The notes: generated by a model not told the origin, from the letters alone. DNA of 64,000 bases from Gammaproteobacteria bacterium (GCA_029248745.1 JAQWIT010000020.1:62001-126000), one strand, 5' to 3'; shown: positions 11,052 to 23,086, numbered from the stretch's first letter. Numbers and translations are program-made.

Positions 11052-11633
11052 ATGGCTTTTGAATTGCCAGCCCTACCATACGCAAATGACGCCCTTGAAC
11101 CAACGATTTCAGCTGAAACAATTGGTTTTCACTACGGTAAACATCATCAAACTTATGTCACAAACTTAAATAACCTAGTGCCAGGAACAGAGTTTGAAGG
11201 CCGTTCATTAGAAGAAATTATCATGAAAGCAGAAGGCGGCATATTTAATAATGCTGCGCAAATTTGGAACCACACTTTCTACTGGAACGGATTAACACCA
11301 AACGGAAACGATGCAGTAATGGGTGACTTAGCTGCAGCGATTGATGCGGCATTTGGTTCGTTCGATGATTTCAAAGCGAAGTTTTCTACCTCTGCTGCAA
11401 CTAATTTCGGTGCAGGTTGGACATGGCTAGTGAAAAACGCAGATTCCAGTTTAGAAATTGTGAATACCAGTAATGCTGGTTGCCCACTGACATCAGGCCA
11501 AACACCATTGCTAACATGTGATGTATGGGAGCATGCCTATTACATCGATTTCCGTAATGCACGACCAAAATATGTTGAAGCTTTCTGGGCTCTTGTAAAC
11601 TGGGATTTCGTAGCAGCAAACTATGCAGCATAA
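11052..11633 (+). CDS. sodB: Superoxide dismutase, Fe type
   Basis: Converts superoxide to hydrogen peroxide and oxygen in the cytoplasm. At 193 residues it is the SodB length. Metal ligands are visible: His27 (GFHYGKHH), the His of WNHTFYW, and Asp and His of CDVWEHAYY. The [11 protein letters not shown] motif (rather than GGHxNH) and the FGAGWTWLV stretch favour the iron form. A strong AGGAG site lies before the ATG, and a terminator follows. Confidence 0.95.
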   Translation: MAFELPALPYANDALEPTISAETIGFHYGKHHQTYVTNLNNLVPGTEFEGRSLEEIIMKAEGGIFNNAAQIWNHTFYWNGLTPNGNDAVMGDLAAAIDAAFGSFDDFKAKFSTSAATNFGAGWTWLVKNADSSLEIVNTSNAGCPLTSGQTPLLTCDVWEHAYYIDFRNARPKYVEAFWALVNWDFVAANYAA

Positions 11634-11709
11634 AGACTGTAACTATTTTATGGTGTAGCAATATTTTGCTAACAACCTGATAACACGATAAAATAAACAT
11701 ATTTTTGAC

Positions 11710-11742
11710 AATGGCAGTTTCATAAGAAACTGCCATTTTTCG
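11710..11742 (+). terminator. Rho-independent terminator after sodB
   Basis: A 12-bp perfect stem (AATGGCAGTTTC / GAAACTGCCATT) with an ATAA loop runs into TTT. It lies about 75 bp after the sodB stop. Confidence 0.9.
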
Positions 11743-11787
11743 TTTTATAGTTTAGATATCACGGCCGATATCAAATGAGTTAATATC

Positions 11788-12984
11788 ATGACAGAATCAT
11801 TGATGCCAACATATGGACGCCTTGACATCGCCTTTACGAGAGGCGAAGGAGTCTGGTTATACGATGATAACGACGAAGCGTATCTTGATGCTTTGAGTGG
11901 TATCGCTGTCTGTAATTTAGGTCATTGCCATCCAGCGGTTTCACGTGCGATTTCTGAGCAAGCAAACACGCTCATACATACCTCAAATATATATCAGGTA
12001 CCGTTGCAGTCAGAGCTGGCAACAAAGTTGACGCAATTATCTGGTATGTCTCAAGCCTTTTTTTGTAATTCAGGTGCAGAAGCTAATGAAGCTGCTATAA
12101 AAATAGCGCGTAAATATGGCCATAGCAAAGGCATTGATAAGCCGGTCATTATCGTCATGGATAACAGCTTTCATGGTCGGACAATGGCAACGCTAACGGC
12201 AACAGGTAACGCGAAAGTGCATGCGGGTTTTGAACCCTTGCTTCCCGGTTTCGTACGTGTGCCTTATAACGATGTCGATGCTTTGAAAATGGCTATCAGC
12301 CATTGGCCTGAAGCAGTAGCAGTTATGCTTGAGCCTGTCCAAGGTGAGGGTGGCATTAAAGTGCCTGATAGCGATTACTTAGATGAAGTTCGCTCATTAT
12401 GTACTAAAGCAAAACTGTTGATGATGTTAGATGAAGTACAAACAGGCATCGGCAGAACAGGGAATTGGTTCGCGTACCAACAGACTGAAAATGCATTACC
12501 TGATGTGTTGATGCTCGCTAAGGGGCTAGGTAATGGCATCCCAATTGGTGCCTGTTTAGTGTCTGGTCCAGCAGTAGGTATTCTAGAACCGGGTAATCAT
12601 GGCTCAACTTTTGGTGGTAACCCATTAGTTTGCCGTGCAGCATTAACAGTCCTGAATACTATAGAGTCCAGTAGCTTACTGTCACATGTAACATTGATGA
12701 ATGAGCAGATTATGGCGGCTTTTAAACATGCTTTGGGTCATATTGAACAAGTACAAATACGGTCAAAAGGATTTATGTTTGGTATTGAGCTCCCTATTGG
12801 GTGTACAGAGCTTGTCCAACAAGCGCTCGATAAAAGAGTACTTATTAATGTCACTGCTGACAAAGTGATTAGACTGTTACCACCTTTAATTCTGACTGCA
12901 GATGAGGCCAATAAGATGGTCAGCACCGTCAGTGAATTGATATTGACATTTATGGCTGAAAACACGGTGGAGAGCGTGGCATAA
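11788..12984 (+). CDS. argD: Acetylornithine aminotransferase
   Basis: PLP-dependent class III aminotransferase of arginine synthesis. At 398 residues it has the usual length. Seen are the substrate/PLP motifs [27 protein letters not shown] and the PLP-lysine region [14 protein letters not shown], then GSTFGGNPL. It ends one base before argF, so the two form an argDF operon. It could also serve as succinyldiaminopimelate aminotransferase, as ArgD does in other bacteria. Confidence 0.93.
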   Translation: MTESLMPTYGRLDIAFTRGEGVWLYDDNDEAYLDALSGIAVCNLGHCHPAVSRAISEQANTLIHTSNIYQVPLQSELATKLTQLSGMSQAFFCNSGAEANEAAIKIARKYGHSKGIDKPVIIVMDNSFHGRTMATLTATGNAKVHAGFEPLLPGFVRVPYNDVDALKMAISHWPEAVAVMLEPVQGEGGIKVPDSDYLDEVRSLCTKAKLLMMLDEVQTGIGRTGNWFAYQQTENALPDVLMLAKGLGNGIPIGACLVSGPAVGILEPGNHGSTFGGNPLVCRAALTVLNTIESSSLLSHVTLMNEQIMAAFKHALGHIEQVQIRSKGFMFGIELPIGCTELVQQALDKRVLINVTADKVIRLLPPLILTADEANKMVSTVSELILTFMAENTVESVA

Positions 12985-12985
12985 G

Positions 12986-13888
12986 ATGAGACACTTTTTA
13001 ACATTAAAAGATTTGAGTTCAGCAGAATTGGAACAACTCATCCAACGTGCGATTACTTTAAAAAAAATGCACAAAAAGGGTGAAATATATGAACCCCTCA
13101 ATAACAAAGTGCTTGGAATGATTTTTGAAAAATCATCGACACGGACACGTGTTTCTTTTGAATCGGCGATGATTCAATTCGGTGGTGGCTCCATTTTTTT
13201 ATCACCAAATGATACCCAATTAGGACGGGGCGAACCGATTGAAGACTCTGCTAGAGTCATTTCTAGTATGGTCGATGTCGTGATGATAAGAACCTTTGAA
13301 CATGACAAGGTAGAACAATTTGCACGTTATTCTTCTGTACCCGTCATTAATGCCTTAACGGATGATTATCACCCTTGTCAGTTATTGGCCGACATGCAAA
13401 CGTACCTTGAGCAACGTGGTAGTATTAAAGGTAAGACGGTGACCTGGGTAGGGGATGGCAATAATATGTGTCATTCGTATATTAATGCAGCTGAACGCTT
13501 TGGTTTCGACCTGAACATTGCGACGCCAGAAGGTTATAGTCCAAACCAAGAGATTATTGATAATACACAAGCAAAAATCGATTTATTTAATAATGTTAGT
13601 GATGCAGTAACACAGTCAGACCTTATTGTGACCGATGTCTGGGCTAGCATGGGCCAAGAAGAAGAACAGAAAAAACGCGAAGTTGCCTTTGCAGACTTTC
13701 AAGTCAATGATGATGTAATGGCCTTAGCGAATGACGATGCTTTATTTATGCATTGCCTACCGGCGCATCGTGGTGAGGAAGTCTCTGCATCGGTCATTGA
13801 TGGGAAACAATGTGTCGTCTGGGATGAGGCTGAAAATAGGCTACACGCCCAAAAAGCATTATTAGAGTTTTTGAACGCTAACAGTTAA
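12986..13888 (+). CDS. argF: Ornithine carbamoyltransferase
   Basis: Makes citrulline from ornithine and carbamoyl phosphate. At 300 residues it is standard. The carbamoyl-phosphate site [10 protein letters not shown] is near residue 50, [10 protein letters not shown] near 130 and the ornithine-binding [10 protein letters not shown] near 255. It follows argD with a one-base gap, and its 3' end overlaps the convergent murU by 11 bp. Confidence 0.96.
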   Translation: MRHFLTLKDLSSAELEQLIQRAITLKKMHKKGEIYEPLNNKVLGMIFEKSSTRTRVSFESAMIQFGGGSIFLSPNDTQLGRGEPIEDSARVISSMVDVVMIRTFEHDKVEQFARYSSVPVINALTDDYHPCQLLADMQTYLEQRGSIKGKTVTWVGDGNNMCHSYINAAERFGFDLNIATPEGYSPNQEIIDNTQAKIDLFNNVSDAVTQSDLIVTDVWASMGQEEEQKKREVAFADFQVNDDVMALANDDALFMHCLPAHRGEEVSASVIDGKQCVVWDEAENRLHAQKALLEFLNANS

Positions 13889-14549
13889 GTTGTTCGCTTA
13901 AGGTATTTAAACGTTCAACGGTGCCAATATCAGACCATTGGCCTGTAAACACTTCCCCCGATGCTTGCTGAGCATGAATGGCTTTCATTAAGATGGGTTT
14001 TAAAGGCATGGTTTGAGCCGACAATCCATTAAACAAAGAGGGGTCATAGATGCCAATACCACTGTAGGTATACTTCGGATCACCTCCTTCAGATAGCAAA
14101 CCCGATGTGATTGCAAAATCACCATTAGGATGATGCTCAGGGTTTTTGACTAACACCAAATGACATTGTGTATGCTGTTCCAGTGTTTTATTAGCCAACT
14201 GTTCAAAGGGATAATCTGTCCAAATATCACCATTAACGACCAAGAAAGGTGAGTCCCCCAGTAGCGGTAAAGCATTGACAATACCACCAGCGGTTTCTAA
14301 GCGACCTTCATGTTCATTTGAGTACTGAATCGTGGCACCATAGCGTTTACCATCTCCTAAGAGTGCCGGAAATTGTTCGCCTAGATGAGCATGATTAATC
14401 ACTAAATCACGTAAACCTACCTGTACGAGTGCATCAATCGTGTATTCAATTAAGCGTTTATCACCTGCTTTTAGCAAAGGCTTAGGTGTTGTATCGGTCA
14501 ATGGCTGCATTCGTTCACCACGGCCTGCAGCTAAAATTATGGTTTTCAT
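13878..14549 (-). CDS. murU: N-acetylmuramate alpha-1-phosphate uridylyltransferase
   Basis: Nucleotidyltransferase of the alternative peptidoglycan recycling route, making UDP-MurNAc from MurNAc-1-P and so bypassing de novo UDP-MurNAc synthesis. The nucleotide-binding motif [20 protein letters not shown] is at residues 8-27, with VVNGDIWTD near 110. The 223-residue length and the partnership with the upstream kinase gene (overlapping by 4 bp) fit the AmgK-MurU pair. A plain sugar-1-phosphate nucleotidyltransferase is the alternative. Confidence 0.82.
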   Translation of the reverse strand: MKTIILAAGRGERMQPLTDTTPKPLLKAGDKRLIEYTIDALVQVGLRDLVINHAHLGEQFPALLGDGKRYGATIQYSNEHEGRLETAGGIVNALPLLGDSPFLVVNGDIWTDYPFEQLANKTLEQHTQCHLVLVKNPEHHPNGDFAITSGLLSEGGDPKYTYSGIGIYDPSLFNGLSAQTMPLKPILMKAIHAQQASGEVFTGQWSDIGTVERLNTLSEQLNC

Positions 14550-15526
14550 TTTGAAAGGGCGTTTATTTGGTTATTTGAAGACAAAAAGTCAGCGAGTGGT
14601 TGTAAATTATCATAACGCCGACAAACTTGTAAGATATAGCGCAAAGTTTGCGGTAAGTCATCGATATAATTAGGTTTATTATCACGATAGTTAAGGCGAC
14701 AAAAGATACCGAGCACTTTCAAATGCCTTTGTAAACCCATTAAATCGAACCAACGCGTGAAGGTTGTAATATCACAGTTGGGTAAAAGCTCGTGCTGTTG
14801 AGCAGCACTAAAATAATAGTGTATCCATGCTTCGAGCTTATCTTCCGGCCAGGAGATATAACAATCCCGTAACAGTGATACTAAATCGTAAGTAATGGGG
14901 CCAATAACTGCATCTTGAAAATCAATGATCCCTGGGTTATGTTTTGCATCAACCATTAAATTACGAGAATGGTAATCACGATGAACAACCGATTGTGGCT
15001 GGGATAGCGCATTATCGATTAGGGTATCGAATAGAGGTTGTAAAAAAGCAGGCGGAGATAATTCAAAGTGTCGTTCTAAAAACCATTCTGGGAATAAATT
15101 TAATTCGGTTTGTAACAACTTGGAATCATAACGTGGCAAGTCAATGCCAGTCGGGTCACTGCACTGTATCTTAATTAAACTATCAATGGCGTCCCGATAT
15201 AAATTATCAGCCGAATGATTATTTAGCATATCGAGATAGGGCTGAGTTCCTAAATCCGATAAAAGTAAAAGCCCCATTTCTGAATTCTGGGCGATAATAT
15301 TCGGCACATGAAGAGATTGCGAATTCAAAAACTGACTGACTTTTATGAAAGGGGCTATATCCTCTTGCGAAGGTGGCGCATCCATCACAATCCAGGTCAA
15401 CTCAGCTTGGCTAACACGAAAGTAACGCCGAAAGCTGGCATCGCTTGAAGCGGGTGTGATTGTGAAGTCTTCGCTATTAAGTACGTCACTTAGCCAAGAT
15501 TTGATTGTGCTGAGTCTCTGGTCCAT
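14546..15526 (-). CDS. amgK: Anomeric MurNAc/GlcNAc kinase (AmgK-like)
   Basis: Aminoglycoside-phosphotransferase-fold kinase of 326 residues. The catalytic loop VVHRDYHSRNLMV (about 180-192) and the metal-binding IIDFQDAVIGP (about 200) are intact. Next to murU it is best read as AmgK, which phosphorylates recovered MurNAc at the anomeric position. It overlaps murU by 4 bp and follows maf by 8 bp. The specific substrate is inferred from this pairing. Confidence 0.8.
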   Translation of the reverse strand: MDQRLSTIKSWLSDVLNSEDFTITPASSDASFRRYFRVSQAELTWIVMDAPPSQEDIAPFIKVSQFLNSQSLHVPNIIAQNSEMGLLLLSDLGTQPYLDMLNNHSADNLYRDAIDSLIKIQCSDPTGIDLPRYDSKLLQTELNLFPEWFLERHFELSPPAFLQPLFDTLIDNALSQPQSVVHRDYHSRNLMVDAKHNPGIIDFQDAVIGPITYDLVSLLRDCYISWPEDKLEAWIHYYFSAAQQHELLPNCDITTFTRWFDLMGLQRHLKVLGIFCRLNYRDNKPNYIDDLPQTLRYILQVCRRYDNLQPLADFLSSNNQINALSK

Positions 15527-15534
15527 TACTTTAC

Positions 15535-16134
15535 CTATCGATGAGTTGATTGTTCGGATAGGACATTAACACCGGCATTGTTTAGTAAACGCGTTAATTG
15601 AATCAAGGGTAAGCCTACTAAACTATTAGGATCATCACCGCTTAGTTTATCGAATAAACAAATACCGAGCCCTTCAGATTTAAAGCTGCCTGCACATTGA
15701 TAAGGCTGCTCTGCCAATAAATAGGCTTCTATTTCATTATCAGTTAAGGTGCGAAACGTAACATCGAAAGGCTCGACTAGAGATTGCATCTTGTCTCGAC
15801 GGGCATCATACAGCGCCAAGCCTGTTACAAAACGAACTGTTTTACCGGAGGCTAACTTAAGTTGTTCAAGTGCTTTGTCATGAGTGCCTGGTTTTCCGAG
15901 AATGTTTCCATTGATGACAGCAACTTGGTCTGAGCCAATGATCAGTGCATGCGAATGGTCAGCAGCAATGGCCATCGCTTTTTGCTGTGCTAATCGTTCA
16001 ACTAAGGCTGTTGGTGTTTCTTTTTGTTGCGGACTTTCATCTATATCGGGTGATACGGTAATAAAGGGAAGATTTAACTTACCTAATAATGTTGCACGAA
16101 AAGGCGAACTTGAGCCAAGAACGAGGGTTTGCAT
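15535..16134 (-). CDS. Maf-family nucleotide pyrophosphatase (YceF-like)
   Basis: House-cleaning nucleoside triphosphate pyrophosphatase. The N-terminal LGSSSPFRATLL replaces the usual SxSPRR form, as in the YceF subfamily, reported to act on 7-methyl-GTP. IIGSDQVAV, GKPGTHDKA and AGSFKSEGLGI follow in order. I start it at 16134, five codons inside the track ORF, because that ATG has a GGAG site nine bases upstream and matches the family start. It belongs to the pgm-maf-amgK-murU unit. Confidence 0.85.
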   Translation of the reverse strand: MQTLVLGSSSPFRATLLGKLNLPFITVSPDIDESPQQKETPTALVERLAQQKAMAIAADHSHALIIGSDQVAVINGNILGKPGTHDKALEQLKLASGKTVRFVTGLALYDARRDKMQSLVEPFDVTFRTLTDNEIEAYLLAEQPYQCAGSFKSEGLGICLFDKLSGDDPNSLVGLPLIQLTRLLNNAGVNVLSEQSTHR

Positions 16135-16161
16135 AAGTATTCGCTCCACTAATAGAGAAGG

Positions 16162-17823
<1,662 letters not shown>

Positions 17824-17875
17824 CTAAAAAAGAACCTTGTTAATATGAAGAGACTTTAATTACTATACCGTTGTG

Positions 17876-18784
17876 ATGATACGACCTCAACAACCTGACA
17901 ATGCCAAGTTGATGCGATGGGCAACTTATGCCTCAGTAACGACAGCGATCGTTCTAATTATTGCCAAAATAATAGCTTGGTTTATGACAGACTCCGTCAG
18001 TATTATGGCTACGTTATTAGACTCGAGTTTAGATGTATTAGCGTCAGTGATTAACTTAGTTGCTGTTAGACATGCACTGCAACCTGCAGATAATGAACAC
18101 CGGTTTGGACATGGTAAAGCAGAAGCTTTATCGGGGATTGGCCAGGCTCTGTTTATTGCGGGGTCTGCTGGTTTCTTATTGTTACAAGCTATTGGCCGTA
18201 TTATTAACCCACAGGCGATTATTACTGAAATAGAAGTTGGTGTCGGCGTCATGATTTTTTCAATTGCTGCAACCTTGCTACTCTTATCCTTCCAGAAATA
18301 TGTCGTTAGTAAAACGGGTTCAACAGCGATTAAAGCGGACGCACTCCACTACAAGACGGATTTACTCGTCAACGGTAGTGTGATTATTGCGCTGTTTTTA
18401 ACTGTCTATGGTTGGTCTTATTTCGATGCTATTTTTGGAATATGTATTGCGATATTTATCCTATATAGCGCATGGCAAATCGTTAAAGAAGCAATTGATT
18501 TATTAATGGATCACGAAATTGATGATCAAGAGAGAGATAAAATTCGTGACATTGTATTACAGCATGACCAAGTTCTGGGTTATCACGATTTAAGAACACG
18601 CCGTTCGGGCACGCGAGTTTTTGTGCAGCTCCACTTAGAATTAGATGCCGAGCAAACACTCGCTTCAGCACATGAAATTGCGGATACGATTGAAAAAAGA
18701 ATTGCAGTGTTATTTGATGATGCAGAAGTTTTGATTCATGAGGACCCCGTATTACGGAGTTCAGAAGGGCAAGGGTCGGTATAA
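17876..18784 (+). CDS. Cation diffusion facilitator (FieF-like metal efflux)
   Basis: Inner-membrane proton-driven divalent cation exporter. There are about six hydrophobic segments. Metal-site residues are seen in LLDSSLDVLASV and in HRFGHGKAEALSGIGQ, then KADALHYKTDLLVNG, followed by a cytoplasmic domain (QLHLELDAEQTLASAHEIAD). At about 302 residues it matches FieF (YiiP), which exports iron and zinc. A GTG one codon upstream (17873) is an equally possible start. No clear ribosome site decides between them. Confidence 0.85.
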   Translation: MIRPQQPDNAKLMRWATYASVTTAIVLIIAKIIAWFMTDSVSIMATLLDSSLDVLASVINLVAVRHALQPADNEHRFGHGKAEALSGIGQALFIAGSAGFLLLQAIGRIINPQAIITEIEVGVGVMIFSIAATLLLLSFQKYVVSKTGSTAIKADALHYKTDLLVNGSVIIALFLTVYGWSYFDAIFGICIAIFILYSAWQIVKEAIDLLMDHEIDDQERDKIRDIVLQHDQVLGYHDLRTRRSGTRVFVQLHLELDAEQTLASAHEIADTIEKRIAVLFDDAEVLIHEDPVLRSSEGQGSV

Positions 18785-18786
18785 TC

Positions 18787-19407
18787 ATGCAAGATTTCAT
18801 CAGCATGGCATCGCCGGCCTTTAGTATTAACATCGTTTACATTATTGCGATAGCAACAGTAATTGTGCTGTTCATTCTATTGTTTTTATTACTGCGAAAT
18901 CGTCATCGAAATAATACTTATAAAATCAGTAAAATATTATCTCCTCTCACCCGTTCACGCGTCAATAATATTATTATCCCAGATGGAATTGGCGGCTTGT
19001 TAGAGATTGAGCAACTTAGATTAACGGACCAAGGAATTTTAATTGTCGAAACTTATCAAATCAGTGGCCATCTTTTTGGGGCAGAAGAAATAGACCAATG
19101 GACGCAATTACTCAATGGTCGCAGTTACAAGTTTGCCAACCCGCTCAGACATATTAGAACATCACGCCAAGCCATCATGAGTCTGATAGCCGATACGCCG
19201 ATTTTCTATTGCGTGATTTTCAGTGGTGAGGCGAGTTTCCCAAAAGGTAGGCCAGAAGGGATTTCCGTTGTTGAGTCATTAGTGGATGATTTGAAAGCAA
19301 TCAGTTTTCAAGCAAAACAAACACAAACAACACAACAAGCTTGGGATAAACTACTACGTATCGCGCGTAAAAATGGACGAGCAGCCAAGCTAGGAGAGGA
19401 AATTTAA
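18787..19407 (+). CDS. Membrane-anchored NERD-domain protein
   Basis: A 206-residue protein with one N-terminal membrane segment (about residues 15-40, VYIIAIATVIVLFILLFLLL) and then a nuclease-related (NERD) domain. The domain shows ILIVETYQISGHLFG, corresponding to the NERD core strand, and a later FYCVIFSGEASFPKG. NERD proteins are presumed nucleases but few have been tested. It starts 2 bp after the cation efflux stop and abuts the next gene, so it is probably cotranscribed. Confidence 0.7.
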   Translation: MQDFISMASPAFSINIVYIIAIATVIVLFILLFLLLRNRHRNNTYKISKILSPLTRSRVNNIIIPDGIGGLLEIEQLRLTDQGILIVETYQISGHLFGAEEIDQWTQLLNGRSYKFANPLRHIRTSRQAIMSLIADTPIFYCVIFSGEASFPKGRPEGISVVESLVDDLKAISFQAKQTQTTQQAWDKLLRIARKNGRAAKLGEEI

Positions 19408-20319
19408 ATGTCTGATAAACCATTAGTTGTGGCAATTTCATCCCGGGCATTATTCAACCTAGATGAAAGTCACCACATCTATGAAGAGCAGGGCACACAG
19501 GCCTATTGTGAATATCAGATAGAGCATGAAGATACCCCACTAGCACCCGGTGGTGCATTTACATTAGTCAGTAAGTTACTGGCTCTGAATGAAGGAAGTC
19601 CAGCCAAAAAACCCAATGTTGAAATTATTTTATTATCACGTAACAGCTCAGATACAGGACTAAGGGTATTTAATTCCATCCAACATCATGGCTTAGCAAT
19701 CAGTCGGGCTGTTTTCACTTCAGGCAGTAGTCCATACCGTTATGTGGCTCCTTTTGGCGCTAATCTGTTTTTATCAACGAGTCCAGAAGATGTTAGAAAA
19801 GCATTAAACGAAGGCGTTGCAGCAGCGACTATCCTGCCCGCCAAAGCCAGTCAAAATAAGAAAGATGACAAGCCCCAATTACGAATTGCTTTTGATGGTG
19901 ATGCGGTGTTGTTTTCGGACGAGTCAGAGCGTATCTATAAAGAAAAAGGCTTACAAGCATTTACGGAAAATGAACAGCAAACAGCAAAAAACCCATTAAG
20001 TGGTGGCCCTTTTAAAGCATTCTTAAAAACATTAAATCACTTGCAAACACAATTTCCTGAAGAAGATTCCCCATTAAGAACGGCCTTAGTAACAGCCCGA
20101 TCAGCACCGGCCCATGAACGTGTCATTAGAACACTACGTGCATGGGGAATACGCATCGATGAGGCAATATTTTTAGGCGGTATGGAGAAGGGACCATTTT
20201 TAAAATCTTTTGGTGCAGATATCTTCTTCGATGATCAACAAGGACATTGTGATTCAGCACGAGAGCATGTTGCGACAGGCCATGTGCCACATGGTATTGC
20301 CAATGAAGATATGGAATAA
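19408..20319 (+). CDS. 5'-nucleotidase (cytosolic type I-like)
   Basis: A 303-residue protein resembling the bacterial relatives of cytosolic 5'-nucleotidase 1, which hydrolyse nucleoside monophosphates. The sequence has VAISSRALFNLDESHHIYEE near the N-terminus and LRIAFDGDAVLFSDESERIY in the middle, the latter being the Asp-rich phosphatase motif. IFFDDQQGHCDSA lies near the end. It starts immediately after the NERD gene, with an AGGAGAGG ribosome site inside that gene. The precise nucleotide preference is unknown. Confidence 0.8.
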   Translation: MSDKPLVVAISSRALFNLDESHHIYEEQGTQAYCEYQIEHEDTPLAPGGAFTLVSKLLALNEGSPAKKPNVEIILLSRNSSDTGLRVFNSIQHHGLAISRAVFTSGSSPYRYVAPFGANLFLSTSPEDVRKALNEGVAAATILPAKASQNKKDDKPQLRIAFDGDAVLFSDESERIYKEKGLQAFTENEQQTAKNPLSGGPFKAFLKTLNHLQTQFPEEDSPLRTALVTARSAPAHERVIRTLRAWGIRIDEAIFLGGMEKGPFLKSFGADIFFDDQQGHCDSAREHVATGHVPHGIANEDME

Positions 20320-20354
20320 ACAAGGATGGTAGCTAAATAAAACCTGAGGTTTAA

Positions 20355-21485
20355 AACTGGATTAAAGGCCTTAGTGATGAAGATATGTCTGGCTTTGCGA
20401 TTACTGTGACTGATCTGACGGCAAAAATTGATAGTTATGATACGTCAGCAGTTGATGTCGCCCGGTTGATTCCAAAAGATCCTGCTTTAACGAGCAGGCC
20501 ATTAAAAATGGCTAATACCTTTCGGTATCACCTCAGTTCGCAAAAAATAAGCACTGTTTCCCGTGCGATTATGGTGCTTGGTTTTGAGAAAGTACGATCT
20601 TTAAGGATTTCATTGGTCTTAGTCGATTCTTTACAAGCAGGACAACAACGTGACAAATTGACCTCTGAAATTACACAACCTTTTCATGCCGCAATTCAGG
20701 CACAAGAATTAGCAGCTAACTTCACAGAGGGGTGGCAGAGTGAGCAGTTAATGACGTACTACTAAAAATGGACGCTATGTACAGCATACCTGTTAAAGAG
20801 CTCAGGACTTTTGTATAAGCCAATGCCAAGCTTGCGAGTGAAAAAACACAACTTTATGGTGTTAGTAAGGTGAGTAAGGTTATTCCTCAAGCGGGTGATG
20901 ATGAAGCAGAACAAGTCATCGTATTAGAAGAAACGCTAAATGGAGCGGAAGAAGCGTATTCCACTTATCTAGACCAGCCCCAGTTACAATCAGCCATTCA
21001 GCAAGATATGGCTGCTGCATTTGATGAAAAGACAAACATTATTATTATATTGGAGACGGCCTTAGAAGGATTACATCGTGGTGTAGGCACAGATAGGCCC
21101 TCATTTGCTATTTTGTCGAAAGTTCGAGAACAGATTATATGTAAATATGCGCCTGGTGAAAGCAATGAGAAGTTATCTCAACAATTCCAAATAGATATCT
21201 CACGGGACAATAGAATATTTGAGCAGATAGTTGATGACAAGAAAGCAAGTCATGTATTAGAAGAATCGACTTCGACTAAAGGGAACTTGTCTAACAAGAA
21301 CTTGGCTATTAAGTTATCCACCCTATTTGGCTATGCCCACAGTAGTGCGAGGTAAAGTCATTGGTTTATTTATTGCCGATCAGAATGCCAGTGGCCGGGA
21401 AATAACAGATAATGATTTCATTTCATTTCAACAGTTTTGTCAGCAGGCGAATATGGGGCTGACCTTTTTAACGATGCAAGGCTAG
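20355..21485 (+). pseudogene. Broken HDOD-domain signalling protein
   Basis: Three reading-frame pieces add up to an HDOD protein, a degenerate HD phosphohydrolase domain of regulatory proteins. The first piece (NWIKGLSDEDMSGFAITVT, then RLIPKDPALTSRPLKMAN) is the HDOD N-terminus without a start codon. It stops at 20765. A later piece begins after an in-frame TAA (LRTFV*ANAKLASEKTQLYG) and includes the 20870-21355 ORF. The GAF-like C-terminus (VVRGKVIGLFIADQNASGRE) lies in another frame after 21340. The central helices of HDOD seem to be deleted. Confidence 0.75.
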
Positions 21486-21505
21486 TTTTCTAACACAGAC
21501 CTGTT

Positions 21506-21534
21506 TATAATATCGGACTTTCTTCGGGCCCGAA
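21506..21534 (+). promoter_or_regulatory. Candidate promoter and leader hairpin of tRNA-Leu
   Basis: A perfect TATAAT at 21506-21511 is followed by a palindrome TTCGGGCCCGAA (21523-21534) in what would be the 5' leader of the tRNA. The -35 region is weak. Confidence 0.45.
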
Positions 21535-21547
21535 CCGAAACGATTAT

Positions 21548-21632
21548 GCGAGAGTGGCGGAATTGGTAGACGCGCTAGATTTAGGTTCTAGTGGGGTAAC
21601 CTGTGAGAGTTCGAGTCTCTCCTCTCGTACCA
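21548..21632 (+). tRNA. tRNA-Leu (anticodon UAG)
   Basis: An 85-base class II tRNA with encoded CCA. The acceptor stem is GCGAGAG/CTCTCGT (closing G-U pair). The anticodon stem CTAGA/TCTAG holds the loop TTTAGGT, giving anticodon UAG, which reads CUN leucine codons. The T arm is GAGAG-TTCGAGT-CTCTC and there is a variable arm. It lies just upstream of tig. Confidence 0.96.
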
Positions 21633-21692
21633 TTTCGAAATACAGGCGATGATTGCATCGCCTTTATTTCAACTCCCAAATTGAGGTTAAGA

Positions 21693-22997
21693 ATGCAAGT
21701 TACTGTGGAAAATGTCAGCGAGCTTGGTCGCCGGATGACGGTGACAGTTGAAGATGCGAATATTGAGCAAACTGTAAATGATCGCTTAAATGCGCTTCGT
21801 CCAAATGTGAAAGCGGCAGGTTTTCGTCCAGGCAAAGTGCCGATGAAAATGGTTGCACAAATGCATGGTGCTTCAGCACGCAATGAAACGATTGACGGCG
21901 TCATTCAAAACAGCATGCAAGAAGCCTTTACACAAGAAAAAATTCAACCTGCTAGCCGACCTTCTATCGAAGAGATAAAGGAAGAGGGCGAATCATTTAT
22001 CTTTGTGCTGAGCTATGAAGTGTTCCCAGATATTAAAGACGTCAACATGAAAGGCGCTAAAGTTGAAAAAGTCACTGCAGAAGTTGAAGATGCAGATGTG
22101 GATAACATGTTAGAAACATTGCGTGAGCAGCGTGCAACCTGGGAGACATTGAAGCGTGGTGTAAAAGACGGCGAGCAAATCACAGTTGATTTCGTGGGTA
22201 CTATTGGTGGAGAAGCTTTCCAAGGTGGTACAGGTACAGATGTTGCTATTGAGATTGGCTCTGGCAATATGATTCCGGGTTTTGAAGACCAGTTGTTGGG
22301 TAAAAAAGCAGGCCAAGAAACAACAGTTAAAGTCACCTTCCCTGAAGATTATCAAGCACAAGAATTAGCAGGTAAAGAAGCTGAGTTTGCTGTCACTGTT
22401 AAATCAGTGGCTAAGAAAAAATTGCCTAAGTTAGATAAAGAATTCGCAGCACTCTGTGGTGTCGAAGCAGGTCTAGCAGCATTGAAAAAAGAAGTACGCG
22501 CCAATATGGGCCGTGAACTTGAGAATGCGTTAAAGCAAAAAAACAAAAAAACTATAATGGATATGTTGACTGAAAAGAATGAAGTTAACCTTCCAGAAGC
22601 GCCTGTTCAACGAGAAGCAGAACATTTAATGGAGCAAGCAAAAAACAACTTGAAACAGCAAGGTGTCAATATTGAAGGTATTCCATTTACAACAGACGGT
22701 TTCATGGATTCTGCAAAACAACGTGTTGCATTGAGCTTATTAATTGGTAAGATTATCAGCGATAATGAAATTCAAGCGGATGAGGAAAGCGTAAAAGCGG
22801 TCATTGATCTAATGGCAAGCAGTTACGAAGATCCAGAAGACGTTGTGAATCATTACATGAATGATCCACAGAAGCTATCTGAAGTTCAAATGATGGTGGT
22901 TGAAGATATGGTAGTTGAGCACGTCCTTGGACAAGTTAAAGTTGAACAAACAGCATCAACATTTAGCGAGGTCATGAACGCGAGCAACGCTGCTTAA
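21693..22997 (+). CDS. tig: Trigger factor
   Basis: Ribosome-associated chaperone and peptidyl-prolyl isomerase. From the ATG at 21693 it is 434 residues. The N-terminal ribosome-binding domain contains GFRPGKVPMKM near residue 45, matching the family signature. The FKBP-type domain is at about 150-240 (ITVDFVGTIGGEAFQGG) and the helical C-terminal arm follows. The ORF-track start at 21603 lies inside the tRNA and is not used. It heads the conserved tig-clpP-clpX-lon order. Confidence 0.97.
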   Translation: MQVTVENVSELGRRMTVTVEDANIEQTVNDRLNALRPNVKAAGFRPGKVPMKMVAQMHGASARNETIDGVIQNSMQEAFTQEKIQPASRPSIEEIKEEGESFIFVLSYEVFPDIKDVNMKGAKVEKVTAEVEDADVDNMLETLREQRATWETLKRGVKDGEQITVDFVGTIGGEAFQGGTGTDVAIEIGSGNMIPGFEDQLLGKKAGQETTVKVTFPEDYQAQELAGKEAEFAVTVKSVAKKKLPKLDKEFAALCGVEAGLAALKKEVRANMGRELENALKQKNKKTIMDMLTEKNEVNLPEAPVQREAEHLMEQAKNNLKQQGVNIEGIPFTTDGFMDSAKQRVALSLLIGKIISDNEIQADEESVKAVIDLMASSYEDPEDVVNHYMNDPQKLSEVQMMVVEDMVVEHVLGQVKVEQTASTFSEVMNASNAA

Positions 22998-23021
22998 TAA
23001 TCTCGTACCAACTGACAGAAG

Positions 23022-23058
23022 ATAGCCCGCGCTCATTCGCTGAGTGCGGGCTATTTTG
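23022..23058 (+). terminator. Rho-independent terminator after tig
   Basis: ATAGCCCGCGCTCA pairs with TGAGTGCGGGCTAT across a short TTCGC loop, followed by TTTTG. One mismatch in the stem. Confidence 0.88.
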
Positions 23059-23086
23059 TTTATACAACTGACTAGAATGGAAAATT

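Noticed and set aside
21581-21904. ORF opposite tRNA-Leu and tig
   Set aside because: Antisense shadow; tRNA and trigger factor fully explain the sequence.
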